Below are positions 11,201-22,541 of a stretch of 60,000 bases of DNA, one piece after another. Location of the stretch: positions 13,136,932 through 13,196,931 of the forward strand of contig NC_092679.1 of assembly GCF_964355755.1 (NCBI RefSeq), given 5' to 3'. Positions within the stretch are counted from its first letter, which is position 1. Each line of letters begins with the position of its first letter. A program made the position numbers and the translations under genes. Origin of the DNA: Antedon mediterranea (Eukaryota > Echinodermata > Crinoidea > Comatulida > Antedonidae). Under the pieces are notes generated by a model that did not search any database, was not told the DNA's origin, and saw nothing but the letters and a program-made list of their open reading frames with translations.

Positions 11201-12304
11201 CAAGTAAGTACTTGGCAACTGGTTTATCAAAAAAGTTAACATTTATCTTTAAATATCCATTTGAGACCAGATGAATTTTTTTTTAGAATCTACATATACA
11301 TAGCCAGCCAATCTCGGATCAGGGATCGCAGTTTTGATTCGATTAGGCCCAGTGTCACAGACTAATAAATAAACATTTATCACACTGATCAGTATAACCA
11401 AGTCTTTATTCGTTTGAGTGTGTTTGTGTGGTAAAAAAGGGTGTGAATCGACACCTCTTTCAATATCTTGCATATAACATCCTAATAAATATAAACGATA
11501 TCTAGTTAGTTATGAACCCATGTACATCAAGATAAAATGCAGTGACATCAAATAAATATAAGCACAAAGGGATCACCCAAAATAAAACCCTGTTTAAGTA
11601 ACCCTGAGATCGAATTTACACAACCATCCCTTTTGTCATAGACACCTACGTGTGCAGGCCTAGACAAACTTTATACAATTTATAAATGCCTGATAACTGA
11701 TAAAATTTTTATCTAATTCGTTGATTATAATTAATACAATAGAATAATAATTCAGATCATATCAACCAAAACATTGATTTAAATGATAACGTTAGTACTA
11801 AACGACCACAACTAGGCCTCGGCCAACCAAGCAGTGAAGAGAATACGCACATGGGTATTCTCGCTGAAAAAATCACTAAAAACTCTACCAAATGTGGTAA
11901 CTATAAAACCCAAATTAAAGTATAAGGTGCAGGGTAACGTAATTAAACACCTATCAATACCTATAATGAACAATATCAAGTAAGACTAAATAAATTCATA
12001 CGTTTTGAGTTGAAAACAACAGTTGTGACTGCCTAGCCGCCATTAACACTTTTTGAACAGTGGAGACAAACTATAGAGGGCGGTACGCATACAAAATTGT
12101 AAATCGCGAACAGCACACCCAGTGATTGGATGTGATGTAGATGACATAACCACTAGCCAATCACCGGGAACTACAATTTAAATATAATCACATCGATAAT
12201 TAAGGAGATTTAATAACGCATTGAATCGACACTGTGAACATGTTTTACTATTTTTAAGAAACTATGTATTATATATATTATTATATGTTGTAATATTTTA
12301 TGCT
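11201..12304. other. Intergenic/intronic stretch without supported gene
   Basis: A minus-strand frame at 11249-11473 (74 codons) has no recognisable motif and abuts the Penelope relic. I do not call it a gene. Nothing else stands out. Confidence 0.4.
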
Positions 12305-12410
12305 GGACCTTTTGAAAAACAACAATGCCCCATCTGTGGGACAACGTTGATATTGTTGTCCAGTGGAAATATGTTTATAAATGAAAAAGAAAAAAATAAA
12401 TAAATAAAGA
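12305..12410 (+). repeat. Possible LINE 3' tail with (AAAT)n end
   Basis: 'caatgccccatctgtgggac' followed by 'gttgtccagtgg' and an A-rich 'aaataaataaataaa' end looks like the 3' untranslated tail of a LINE or SINE. The call rests on this shape only. Confidence 0.35.
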
Positions 12411-12559
12411 AACCACTGCTTAGCCATATATTAACAAGGCCATATAGATGGCTGCAGTCGCGTGCTTAGTGTTTACCGACCGACCGACCAACCTACCAAC
12501 TGACCGAAATTACTGAACATGTTTAAAAATGTTAAAATGTTTAAAAACAGTTATGTTTT

Positions 12560-13140
12560 TTCAATTTACACGTGCGTAGCCTGTCACTTTTGACGTGCTC
12601 GTATAACGTAATTTCGAGTTGAAAAGTAAGTCAAGAAAACAGAAATCGGGCAAAAAGAGTGCGCAATAACATTTAACGTGCAGTGCGCGCGCAAAAATCT
12701 GCGCACTCATGGCAATTTTGTAAACGCTTAAAATTGCCTGAAACGTACTCTTATTTCATCGAAAATAAATTTTGAAAATTTTAAGCGCGCGTACACATGC
12801 GTTACATGCGCTACGCACGTAATTGTATTGCCATATGATGATTTATGCCCTGAAATTTATGAGTACCAAATTTTATTTAATTGTGATTCATGGTTGTGAA
12901 GATATGATTACAAACGTGATTTCTTTAAATCGTGCGTAGACCGCGTAATTTTTTATTGCCCACCGTGAAAACATAACCACATCGATTCCTGGCCATAAGG
13001 AATGTACTATGAAAAATTTACTTAGCTAGATTAAACTGATATCAAGATAAGGTCAGAAAGCGATAAAACGCATAGTGATACCGGACCGACAGACAGACCG
13101 ACAGACCGACAGACCGACAGACCGACCGACCGACATAGTG
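12560..13140. repeat. Dispersed repeat (copy at about 40597-41015) ending in a (GACC/GACA)n tract
   Basis: 'gcgtagcctgtcacttt', 'aacgcttaaaat', 'ttttaagcgcgc' and 'gcgttacatgcg' occur in the same order here and at 40597-40860, with about 13% or more visible substitutions and indels. The copy ends in a GACC/GACA microsatellite at about 13084-13134, flanked on the other side by a related CGAC run at 12478-12500. Both reading frames through the microsatellite are spurious. Confidence 0.7.
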
Positions 13141-13870
13141 AACTATAGAGTCGCTTCCACGCGACTAAAAACACGTTTGTTGTACTGCAAACCAAAACAG
13201 ACGGTAACAAAATATGGTCAAATGCATAATTTAATATTCTATAGATTAACGCAATTTTTAATAACAGGAGGTGGCAGGCCAATATGATAATTCAAATATA
13301 AAAATTGCATATTTTTTATTACCAACTACTTAAAATTACTTTTCGTAGTCCGATTGTGATGAAATTAAACAGAATTGTTCAGCAATTTATTGTTGTTGTC
13401 AATTAACCATCGACGCACGCATGTTAATAGAACAATCAGACTGCGCATACGATTTCTACATGGCTACGTTTTGTTCTAAAAAAAAGGTAACAGTTGATTC
13501 GCAGCGTTCTAGAGGGGCGCGGTTCTTGACACGGAGTTCGATGAACGTGTTTGTTTGATTGGCAGCAGTGCTTAAGTATAGGCAAGCGCGTTGGAAAATC
13601 GTTTGATGTCACAGTCGATGCATATCCTTCCATTCCTTAATCCATGATTTAATGCTGACTTCTGAGAAATTAGAAGTTTTGTTTATTAATATTTCTAGAA
13701 TGTTGGTGGTGAGCTAAAGTAGTATACGTATGAAACGCCATATGTGTCAAAATATATATCTTTTTGCTAATATAAATTAGAAACAGTCTTGGACCTAAAT
13801 GAAAAACAGAAATATTATTATAGCGTTTTCTTATAATGGTAACAATTCTATTTTTCTGTATTAAACATAG
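13141..13870. other. Stretch 5' of the receptor's first recognisable exon
   Basis: No signal-peptide or LDL-receptor-A exon could be recognised. A short ATG frame at 13458-13484 ends at an 'aag|gtaaca' donor-like site, but its phase (0) does not fit the phase-1 start of the exon at 13871, so I do not use it. Confidence 0.35.
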
Positions 13871-13985
13871 CATGTCCAACAGATTGCAGTTGCGGTTGTT
13901 GTGGTTGGATACTTTGTTCTAGATGGAATACAATTGTACACGCACAGGTCGTTGAGTTCAATAAAAATAATAGTGTAATAGACTT
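13871..13985 (+). CDS. LRR N-terminal cap exon of the LGR gene
   Basis: The 115-bp open stretch lies between 'aaacatag' and 'gtaagtat'. It starts with two bases of a split codon, then 37 codons, then two bases 'tt'. It encodes CPTDCSCGCCGWILCSRWN followed by VVEFNKNNSVID. The Cys spacing C-x3-C-x-C-x7-C is that of LRRNT caps, and the end leads into an LRR-like stretch. The 3' phase matches the downstream 72-bp exons. No upstream exon with the needed phase-1 donor was found. Function by family: caps the hydrophobic core of the extracellular LRR solenoid. Confidence 0.6.
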
Positions 13986-14279
13986 GTAAGTATGACTGTT
14001 GATATTGTAAGGCTTAATTTGATTTAAAAGATTCTGTTAGACAAACCATAATTTGTGTGTAATTTAATGGACAGTTTTATTATCAGCGATGTGTTGTCTA
14101 TCGATATAATTATTTTAAAAATTTTGCTGTGAATATTGTAAACAGACCAATTTGTCCAACATTACACACCTGTGTAATTTAATGGTTATTATTGGTATCA
14201 ACAATAATGATGAATGGTAAAAATGGTTGACAATAGTAAAACATGGGAAAACAAAAGTAAAAATGGCAATAATTGTAAC

Positions 14280-14420
14280 GATACAAATGGGGAATATAGG
14301 CAAGGGTTGTTCGAGGCTCACACGCTCCACCATGGTGATTGACTATATGGTTCTCGGAGGACTAAGGGCTATAAACCGTTGGTCCAGTGTACCTAGGACG
14401 GTCCAGGTACCGCCGCTAAT
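14280..14420 (+). repeat. Partial tRNA-derived SINE
   Basis: 'ggttgttcgaggctcacacg' and 'ctataaaccgttggtccagtgta' correspond to 'ggggttcgaggctcactcac' and 'ctataaaccgtaggtccagtgta' of the fuller copy at 54376-54690. The A-box half is missing here. Confidence 0.5.
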
Positions 14421-14444
14421 TTTTACTTTTACATTCTTTTTTAA

Positions 14445-14497
14445 ATAGTTACATTGTCAGCGAATGCATTTGCTGATTTGACAGCATTGGGAAGTTT
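14445..14497 (+). pseudogene. Truncated LRR exon (5' part deleted)
   Basis: The 3' 53 bp of an LRR exon remain (codes IVTLSANAFADLTALGS) with an intact 'gtgagt' donor. About 19-20 bp, including the acceptor and the first six codons, are missing compared with its neighbours ('tttaaag|g...' replaced by 'tttaaata'). If an AG at 14447-14448 were used the frame would be broken, so I regard it as dead. Confidence 0.7.
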
Positions 14498-14567
14498 GTG
14501 AGTTTATTACAGTACTTACAGTACCACTGATAATTGTAATTTCTACGTTTGCATTCTTTCTTTAAAG

Positions 14568-14639
14568 GAATTTGGACAATAATCAAATAGTTACATTGCC
14601 AGCCAATACATTTGCTAATTTGACAGCATTGAAAATACT
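14568..14639 (+). CDS. LRR exon of the LGR gene (72 bp)
   Basis: Between 'ttctttctttaaag' and 'gtgagtat' is exactly 72 bp in phase 2. It encodes NLDNNQIVTLPANTFANLTA plus LKI and the split Leu codon. It matches the LRR signature LxxNxIxxLxxxxFxxLxxL. The downstream intron holds copies of the same segment ('gatcaacgaggatagcgtcg') that follow other LRR exons at 37.2 and 38.2 kb, tying it to that array despite the 19-kb gap. Alternative: an exon of a separate paralogous gene. Confidence 0.7.
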
Positions 14640-14767
14640 GTGAGTATATTACTTAAGTTATGTTTAAGGATCAACGAGGATAGCGTCGTCGAATAACATC
14701 GGCTGGAAAACAGGCTTAAGACAGTGGTGCTTATTTAACCATGCAGGACCGTACCACTTGATGTTGG

Positions 14768-15351
14768 TACCTTTCACACCAAAACACCGGGGTGTCCCCG
14801 CAGTTCGCTTTCCGGAGAATGTTCAGCTGTTCAACCACGGAGTTTTAAACTCCGGAGTTGCTTGATTTTACCTTTCACACCAAACAGCGGGGCGTCAACT
14901 CCGGGGTGTCTCCGGAGTGTCTCCGGAGTTTTGCTTTTGGTGTGAAAGGGGTAAAAGGTACCAACATCAAACTCCGGAGTGTTTCGGGTCAAAAGGTTAT
15001 CCTCGCAATCAATTATTTATTTAGTTTTATTTTAAAACACTATAAATATTTGTAAAAAATATATAGCGGGTCTAGAAAATAATAAGTAGTATAAATAAAA
15101 CAATATATTACTTCTGAGACTTTTGAAAGTAATTATTAAATTAAACATATTATTAATTATAAAATGATTCTAATGATCGTCGCTATGTAAACAAACAAAA
15201 TAGAGGGCGACATTTACAATTTTATTTTATAAACCCCGGAGTTGCTAGGTTGGTGTGAAAGGGGTATCTCCGGAGTTTCTCGACGTTTTGAATGGTCATA
15301 AACCCCGGGGTGTCTCCGGAGACACTCCGGAGTTTTGGTGTGAAAGGGGTA
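14768..15351. mobile_element. MITE with 'tacccctttcacaccaaaac' ends, with a nested shorter element
   Basis: The left end 'tacctttcacaccaaaacac' is mirrored at the right by 'ttttggtgtgaaaggggta'. An inner pair, 'ttacctttcacaccaaacag' near 14865 and 'gcttttggtgtgaaaggggta' near 14955, bounds an 88-bp inner unit. A further outward 'ggtgtgaaaggggtat' lies near 15262. The interior is rich in 'ctccggag/cccggg' dyads. There is no ORF. The ends resemble those of the 7499-8610 element (ccccttt-y-acac), so they may be one superfamily. Confidence 0.65.
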
Positions 15352-15409
15352 TAATAAAACAGAGATACATTTAAAAAACATCATAAAATACCACCCGAAA
15401 GGGGACAAA

Positions 15410-16136
15410 TTGCCATCCAGCGTTTCTATACTAGAATTTTCCGTAGATCACGAATATGGAAGGTAATCGATCAAGATAGGTAGCGTTTTCGAGATACAAG
15501 GGTCAAAGTTCAAAATTGACCAATTACAACAATGTAGATATTATGTATAACAAATTTAACCAAAATTAATAACAAATTTATTGAAGGACAATTTGGTCTT
15601 TTATTACATTTTTATGATTATAGGTGTCTATTCACCTTATGAAAAAATCCTTTGTGATTAAGGGTCAAATGTACAAATACCAAATAAAAACTAAAATTTA
15701 ACAAAAAAATGGATGTTTTCTCATCCTGTTAATCATGCAGTTTTTTGGACAAGTAGTTCTCGAGAAAATGTAATTTTAGTACACTTGTTATTTTAAGACT
15801 GCTCGCCAGCTTCTGAAAATAATATCATTTTTGTTATTTGTGAAGTTATTAATAAACCAATTTTCTTGATTTTCAATAGGCATGGTATGAAAGTATATAA
15901 TATATCTATCTACACCAACAAATTCAGAATAATAACTTACAAACTGTAGGCGCTATCGTGCTAACAAACAAATGAAAGCACTCAGAAACTGAGTGAAGTA
16001 CTTGGCAAAATATATCCACTGATAGGGAGCATGTTAAACTAGAAAGCCACTCGACTCCGAGAGTGCATACCTCCGCCTACTGTAAAATTCTCCTACATAA
16101 GATTTCTGCGGGAATGTATATATCTATATATAAATT
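15410..16136. repeat. Dispersed repeats between receptor exons
   Basis: 15485-15670 is the inverted counterpart of about 32220-32405 (shared 'attataggtgtctattcac' and 'gaccaaattg'-type blocks). 15739-15900 is another copy of the 'ggacaagtagttctcgag' family. Near 16045-16105 'gagtgcatacctccgcctactgtaaaa' also occurs at 32640-32690. Confidence 0.6.
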
Positions 16137-17489
16137 ATGGTTAATTCTGACATAGGCGAGCACAATGCAAAACTTCGGTACAAATCTCCGTCTTGGATAC
16201 CTACCTTATCTATCCGAGATGTACCGCGAAACGTAGATTTGATAACACTAGTGTGCACGCCGACGCTATTGTTCCATATTTATATCTTAGGAAGATATTA
16301 TAAAGAGTTTTTTAACAACATTTATGATTTCAACATTGGATTTTCCTCTCAATTTCAATTCTTCCCGGTCAAAGTAATTTCCGGGTTTAAGATAAGTTCA
16401 CATTAGTTTCAAATATTTTCTCTCTTTTATACACAAGGGAGCAGTTAAAATAATAGATTTGACCCTAAAGGTGACTGGAAACAGGCACTTTCCATCAATC
16501 AATACAGTGTCCCTTTGGAAGACGAAAAAAAATTGGCCATTAATCATAGCCATTTCAGTTTTTTGTTTATTTTATACCACACGTGTGTGAAGGTACAGTA
16601 GTTAAATAATAGGAATTATACTGCAAATTAATAAAGATCAAATCAAATATACGCCATAAAGAATCAGAATATATTGTGGGGAATAGTATTATAAAATTAC
16701 ATAGGGAGATTTGATAAGACATTTTTCGAGTGAAATCCCGATAGCTGAGTTTTATTGAGTAAGCTTGCAGGAATAACTGTAGGCTATCTTCCTGTGTCCC
16801 GTCAGGACCGAGATGTCTGCCCATGTTGCAAGCCGTAATGTCTTCTTTCTTGGGCCCACTCTGTCACGGCAGTTAGTTTCAAAAGATGATTAAATTAAAT
16901 AATGTATTAATAATTATTAGGATGGTATTCATTTGAATAAACGCCTCTCATATAAAACATCACTTTGAATAATAACCCCCCCGCCCCCCCCCCCCACAAC
17001 CCAACTAATCTAATAAACGTCCATCCACATATTTATAATAACACAATTATACTATTTGTAGTAGAATTCACCGCCCTGTTATCTGCAATTTACCAAGCAT
17101 TTGTTATTCTTTTTTACCACTTTTCATATCTATGAAAGGATTTCATTTGATTATAAATGTTACCATATTATTAGAACTAAAAAATTTAACATATATCCCT
17201 CGAATAAGCACCTCCATCAAATGACCTCCGCCTCCCCAAAGGGCCCTACCAAACAATAAAAACTATACTTTAAAATGTTATTAATCATCTAAAACACTGT
17301 GAAACAAAGTAGTTTAGTTTTACGAATGTCAAGCATTTTCAATAATGGTAACCGACAGAAAATGTATAAGGAGAACATTATCATTCCGAGAACCATCATC
17401 TACACTTCCTAGAGGGGGAGCGAGCGAAGCGAGCTCACCCTCTAGTATATATAAATTTCAGTATATCACCGGGCGGTTTAGAATTAATG
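16137..17489. other. Intronic stretch with poly-C tract
   Basis: No supported exon. A poly-C run lies at about 16976-16996, and a hairpin-forming 'ctagagggggagcgagcgaa' with its complement 'gcgagctcaccctctag' at about 17410-17447. Confidence 0.4.
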
Positions 17490-17491
17490 TT

Positions 17492-17541
17492 CTTTGCCTA
17501 ATTTGTTTATATATATATATATATAAACAAATAAGGCAAAG
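17492..17541. repeat. Hairpin around (AT)n
   Basis: 'ctttgcctaatttgtttata' is mirrored by 'tataaacaaataaggcaaag' across an AT run. An (AT)n tract follows at 17551-17607 and another at 17872-17904. Confidence 0.75.
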
Positions 17542-17546
17542 TGCTA

Positions 17547-17610
<64 letters not shown>

Positions 17611-17687
17611 CCTCCACTGATTGTGAGGGCGTTTGTTGTATGAGAGAATGTATCTGGTGGGTGAAAATCTGTGATAATACCATACAT

Positions 17688-17759
17688 GGCTCTGTGGTCT
17701 AGTGGTATGATACTCGCCCTGTAAGCGAGAGGTTGCAGGTTCGAATCCAGCCAGAGACA
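17688..17759 (+). tRNA. tRNA-Thr(TGT)-like sequence, probably pseudogene or SINE head
   Basis: The 72-nt stretch folds as a cloverleaf. The acceptor stem is ggctctg/cagagac with one mismatch, the A box is tggtctagtgg, and the anticodon stem ctcgc/gcgag flanks loop cctgtaa with anticodon TGT at 17720-17722. The T arm contains ggttcgaatcc with one mismatch. A TTTTTT Pol III terminator follows directly. The base before the anticodon is C where U33 is nearly invariant, and two stems carry mismatches, which argues against a working tRNA. The antisense peptide SLAGFEPATSRL is the familiar artefact of translating a tRNA. Confidence 0.5.
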
Positions 17760-17867
17760 TTTTTTCATACAACTAAAAAATATGGAACTTTCGCCAATGA
17801 GCTATGCTCGACGCGATTATGAGATCATGTTCCGAATATGAGCACTGTTTCTATAATTTACAGTATG

Positions 17868-17904
<37 letters not shown>

Positions 17905-17909
<5 letters not shown>

Positions 17910-18675
17910 GTGTGTCTTAATTCTGTTGTGATTTAGGCTAATTTCACTACAAGCATGTGTATGCGAGTTTGGTGTATTTAACAAGCCTTTCAGTTAACAA
18001 TCAAGATTGACCAGAATAATGATCGAAGAGTGTTGTTTTGAAGCTGTGCCGATTTGCGGCGCCTCTGCCTTAACCCATGTAGTAACTTAACCGCTTGACT
18101 AGTCGACTAATGTTATTTGGTCCATATCAAAGAATATTTCCATGTTAAAAGTAGACAGAATGCGTGCTATTTAATATATCATACGGAAGATAAGCTTTTG
18201 TGACATGACCATTATATCAATTTTCCTGAAAATCAATAAGCATGTTCTGTAAGTGTATACCTATGTACAGAAATAAGGAAGGACACACACTGGTACTCAC
18301 AAAACTAATTATCAACTAAAAATAGTTTAATTTGAATAACAATAGAACAGCAACGCCAAAAACAAACGGGTGAATTTGAAAAGAAATAGGTTTTTTAAAC
18401 TACTCGTATGAAAATGCCGGTACATTGAATCAACTTTTGTTTTAAAATTACAAATCACAAATTATAACCCGTGCCTCTTGAGGTTTTTTGGACAAGTAGT
18501 TGAAAATGTAATTTCAGTTTACGTGTTACTTTAAAACTGCTCACCGGCTTTTAAAAATTGTCTCCTATCTTTCAACACTAGCCGGTCTGAAAATAATATC
18601 ATTTTTGTTATTTGTGAAGTTATTAATACACCAATTTTGTTGATTTTCAATAATAGGCATGGTCTGAAAGTATAT
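17905..18675. repeat. Mosaic of diverged dispersed repeats seen at 1-3080 and 15739-15900
   Basis: Blocks 'gatttaggctaatttcacta', 'gggtgaatttgaaaagaaat' and 'ttttttggacaagtagtt' occur in the same order as in 2440-2730. 18595-18675 matches 15815-15900. Confidence 0.7.
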
Positions 18676-18719
18676 ATGTTTACTCGATGGTATATCAAGT
18701 TGGTTCGTACTTTCGGTAC
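18670..18719. repeat. Left part of a host repeat split by the Ty3/gypsy insertion
   Basis: It continues at 24067-24240. The uninterrupted repeat is present on the other strand at about 55770-55985, where 'aaaatcagtaccgaaagtac' shows the empty insertion site. Confidence 0.85.
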
Positions 18720-18851
18720 TGTTACGGGCTCGCTCGTTAGGCTGAAACCAACAATAAGAACATAACAAAACACGTTGTAGTTGTCGTCCATCTTTATTCA
18801 TCTCTCCCTTTTCCTCTAGAGGGCTCACTTCCGTGTGACAAACTCGTCACA
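18720..18851 (-). repeat. 3' LTR of the Gmr1-type element
   Basis: It runs from 'tgttacgggctcgctcgtta' to 'gtgtgacaaactcgtcaca' and is nearly identical to 23939-24070. Confidence 0.92.
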
Positions 18852-19114
18852 CACCCCCACTTAAAGAAAGTTTGATATGATTAAACTTATAACTGTTTAC
18901 TATAACATCTTAAGTCTTTTCTTATACAGTAGTTATTTTAACAGGTCGTTGATATGAATTTACTTCAACTGCTTCTTTAAAATTTCACAAGTTCTAATTA
19001 CTTTAAATCCGTGTATGCCATTAATGCATCACTCTATCACAACTAACATATTATAATTAAATAAACACTTTAAAAATTAACAAAACTTTTAAAATCATTT
19101 CATGCATGTTTTAT
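18852..19114 (-). other. 3' untranslated part of the LTR element
   Basis: Non-coding sequence between the pol stop (19115-19117) and the 3' LTR. It includes the polypurine tract next to the LTR. Confidence 0.7.
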
Positions 19115-19662
19115 CTAAACTCTTGACAAAGCGTCAGCTACAACATTGTCTTTTCCTTCATTCTTGCCAAGAACGTTAATGGGTTGTGGTCAGTCCAAAC
19201 TACAATTGGAAACGGAGTAGATCCAAGATACACTTCAAAGTGCTTTAACGCTGACATCAAAGCTAATGTCTCCTTCTCAAGAGTAGAATAACGCTTCTCA
19301 TGCTGGTTGAATTTTCTCGAGTAGAAACACACAGGCTTGTCAACACCATTCTCGTCTGTTTGCGACAACACAGCACCAGAACAAACATCACTGGCATCAA
19401 TCATTAACGAGAACTGTTTATCAAATTGTGGAGCCATCAACACCGGTTCGTTTGATAACATCGCTTTAACTTTAATGAACGCATTATTGCATTCCTCCAA
19501 CCACACAAAGCTCGCATTCTTTTTCAGCAGATTCGTTAATGGAGCTACAAGCGTTGAGAAACTTTTGCAAAAACGTTGATAAAACCCAGCCATTCCCAGG
19601 AAACGCATTAACTCCTGCTTACTCTTTGGAACTGGGAAATCAGACTGCCTTAATCTTAGCAC
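19115..19662 (-). pseudogene. pol, end of RT and RNase H (frameshifted)
   Basis: The segment starts in a different frame from the RT above it, at about 19642-19662. It carries SKQELMRFLGMAGFYQRF (connection), then FSLMIDASDVCSGAVLSQ, SALKHFEVYLG and VWTDHNPLTFLARM, the RNase H blocks of Ty3 elements. The end KDNVVADALSRV is present in a second frame just before the stop at 19115. About 30 residues between 'FLARM' and that tail appear deleted compared with the family. Role by family: degrades RNA in the RNA/DNA hybrid during reverse transcription. Confidence 0.88.
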
Positions 19663-21001
19663 TTAATGGTTTCACTTTTCCGCAACCAACTTTATGACCT
19701 AAGAACACAATTTCTGCACAGGAAAACTCGCTTTTCACCAAATTTACTGTCAACTTTGCAGCTGTCAACCTGTCAAACAATGCCTTAATTCTCTGCACAT
19801 GAACATCCCATGTATCACTATAAACAACCAAATCGTCTATATAAGCTTCACAGCCCTCCAACCCTGAAATTATACCATTAACCAATCTCTGGAACGTGGC
19901 TGGTGTATTCTTTAAACCGAAAGGCATGACTTTATACTGATAAAGACCCATAGGAGTTACAAAAGCTGACACTTCTTTCGCTCGCTCGGTTAAAGGAATT
20001 TGCCAGTAACCCTTTAGAAGATCAAATTTACTGACAAACTTAGCACTACCCACACGATCAATACAGTCATCTATCCTCGGTATGGAATATGAATCTGTAG
20101 TAGATTTGGCAGTAACCTTCCGATAATCAGTACAAAAACGATACGATTTATCTGGCTTCGGAACTAATATACATGGATAACTCCAAGCACTGCAACTAGG
20201 CTCGATTATATCATTCTTAATCATGTAATCAATCTCATTTTGTAATGTCTTCATCTTGAACGGATTTGCTCTATAGGGATTTTGTTTTATTGGTGAACAA
20301 TCAGCTGTCTTAACGTCATGCTCCACTAAGTTCGTTCGACCTGGAACATCGGAAAACAACTGCAGATTGCCAAATATCAAACTAACAATTTCAACCTTAC
20401 GATCGCGAGATAAATGACCAACTTTTTCTTCAATGTTTGCAAGGACATCTGAATTACTGAACTTAACACATGTATCAGGATCCCCAAACTCTTCAGAATT
20501 CTCTTCAACAACACACGTAACTGGTGTTGACGTACAGGTATCACTATTATTTCTCGCTGTGTATGGTTTCAACATGTTTATATGACACAGTCGCTTCTTT
20601 TTACGCCTATCTGGAGTATCTAACACATAGTCAACTTCTCCTACCCTTTCTAATACTTTGTAAGGACCAGCAAATCTTGCAGATAATAGTTGACTGGGAA
20701 GAGGCAACATAACTAACACTTCATCACCTGGATTAAAGCTTCTCTTTTCTGATTTCCTATCAAACAATCTCTTCATTTTACCCTGAGCCTTCACAAGATT
20801 CTTTCTAGCCATCTCACGAGCACGATTTAATCGATCACGAAATTCAGACACATAATCTAGTATCGATACAGACTCATCTGCATTCCCTAACAGCCTTTCT
20901 TTGACTATTTTAAGAGGGCCTCGGACCGAATGACCATACACCAACTCAAATGGGCTAAACCCTAAGGACTCTTGCACTGTTTCACGAACAGCGAATAACA
21001 A
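19640..21001 (-). pseudogene. pol, integrase C-terminus followed by reverse transcriptase
   Basis: From the high end: RETVQESLGFSPFELVYGH, a conserved block after the integrase core, then a C-terminal stretch with SARFAGPYKVLERVG. Next is the RT: YPCILVPKPDKSYRFCTDYR, VSKFDLLKGYWQIPL, MPFGLKNTPATFQR and the catalytic box AYIDDLVVYSD, ending in FLGHKVG. Integrase directly upstream of RT in one frame shows the Gmr1-type order. An in-frame TAG at 21026-21028 separates it from the rest of integrase, and the frame is lost at 19640 before RNase H. The RT motifs themselves look complete. Confidence 0.92.
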
Positions 21002-21025
21002 TAAGGGAACTCCCTCATCCCATTC

Positions 21026-22504
21026 CTATTCACATTGAAAACAATAGGTTTTAAGCATATTCTTAAGTGTTTGATGAAATCTCTCAAGTGCCCCTTGAGA
21101 CTGTGGATGGTAAGCACTTGAACTTATATGGGCAACACCTAACTGCTCCAAGACTTGTTTAAATAACTTTGACATGAAGTTTGATCCTTGATCGGACTGA
21201 ACAGCTTTAGGCAATCCTACCCATGTAAAGAATTTTTCCAATGCTTTAACAACATTCTTAGCTGTAATACGCCTAAGAGGAATCGCTTCTGGAAACCTAC
21301 TTGATGCACACATTATTGTTAATAGATACTCATTTCCATTTTTAGTACGTGGTAATGGTCCCACACAATCAACAATAACTCTTAAAAATGGTTCACCGAA
21401 TGCAGGAATAGGCTTAAGTGGGGCTACTGGAACCTTTTGATTAGGCTTCCCCACTACCTGACCCGCATGACAGGATTTACAATAGTTAGACACATCTTTT
21501 CTAAGACCTGGCCAAAAGAAATGCCTGAGAATTTTGTCTACCGTTTTATTGACATCTAAATGACCTGAAAGAGGATCATCATGCGCAATACCAATAATAT
21601 CCTGACGGTATCCACTAGGAATAACTATCTGGTGAATCTCATTCCAAACACCACTACTTGGAATATCTGGTGGCCTCCACTTACGCATAAGTATGCCATC
21701 CTTTATATAATAACAAACAGGAACAATAGACATTTCCTCTACAGAAAGAGCTTGCTGACCAAATGACACCAAATCAGGATCATTACTCTGCTCTTCCACT
21801 AACCTAGACCGATTGAGAACTGTCGGACCGAAATCACACACTTTTGGGTGCTGTTGTTCAGCCTGGGCAGTGTGTGACTCGGGGCCTGAGCAGACAGCCT
21901 CTTGGGAAACGCGATCCGTAATGTCTCCGTAAAAACTATCACATAAGTCAATACTCTCATCCTCATCTATGATTTTATTTGCCATAGATCGCGTCACCGC
22001 ACATGATGGAAACACATGTGATAATTCTTTCTCTAAACACACCGTGCTTTCGTCTTCAACAAGACTCGTGCACACAACCGGTTCTACTGTCACTCTGTCT
22101 CCGGCAAAATCATTCCCCAAAAGGAGTGTGAAACCCCATACTGGAAGACTCGAAACGACACCGACAACAAAATCTCCGCTAACAATATCTGTTTCAATCC
22201 AAATTACATGAAGTGGGACTTCCTTATAACCCCCTTCAACACCTTGGATGAGCACACTTGCTCCAGCAGAAGACTCGTTTGAAAATGACAATGCCGATTC
22301 TAATATCAGGGATTGTGACGCCCCTGTGTCTCTTAAGACACGAACTTTACTCAGATTCACATCGTTGATCAATGCTACAGAACCAGTAGAGAGGAAAGGC
22401 TTAAATAGCTTTCGCACTTTTTCTGGACCTGAAGATTGGATCAACTTCTCACTTTCATCAACGTCATGACTCGCTGTCACTTTCAACGGGACTGTATTAA
22501 CCAA
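21026..22504 (-). pseudogene. pol, protease and integrase core
   Basis: VRVLRDTGASQSLILES is the retropepsin active-site block, with LLLGNDF as the family's second conserved patch. The integrase follows: an H-H-C-C zinc-binding domain (HDDPLSGHLDVNKTVDKI to YCKSCHAGQ), then the catalytic triad in VIVDCVGPLP, QSDQGSNFMS and HPQSQGALERFHQTLK. The frame ends at a premature TAG at 21026; the next codons are in the same frame as the segment below. Order and spacing fit the Gmr1-like group. Confidence 0.92.
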
Positions 22505-22541
22505 CGTGTTTGGAAGTGATTGGGGTTTCTTATTATCCCCT

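Noticed and set aside
11249-11473. 74-codon minus-strand ORF
   Set aside because: No motif, no homologous look, lies in TE-rich intergenic DNA.
13031-13287. ORFs with repeated TDRQ/VGLSVCRS peptides
   Set aside because: Translation of a GACC/GACA microsatellite on both strands.
13458-13484. Short ATG exon with donor before the N-cap exon
   Set aside because: Phase 0 donor does not match the phase-1 start at 13871, and there is no signal peptide.
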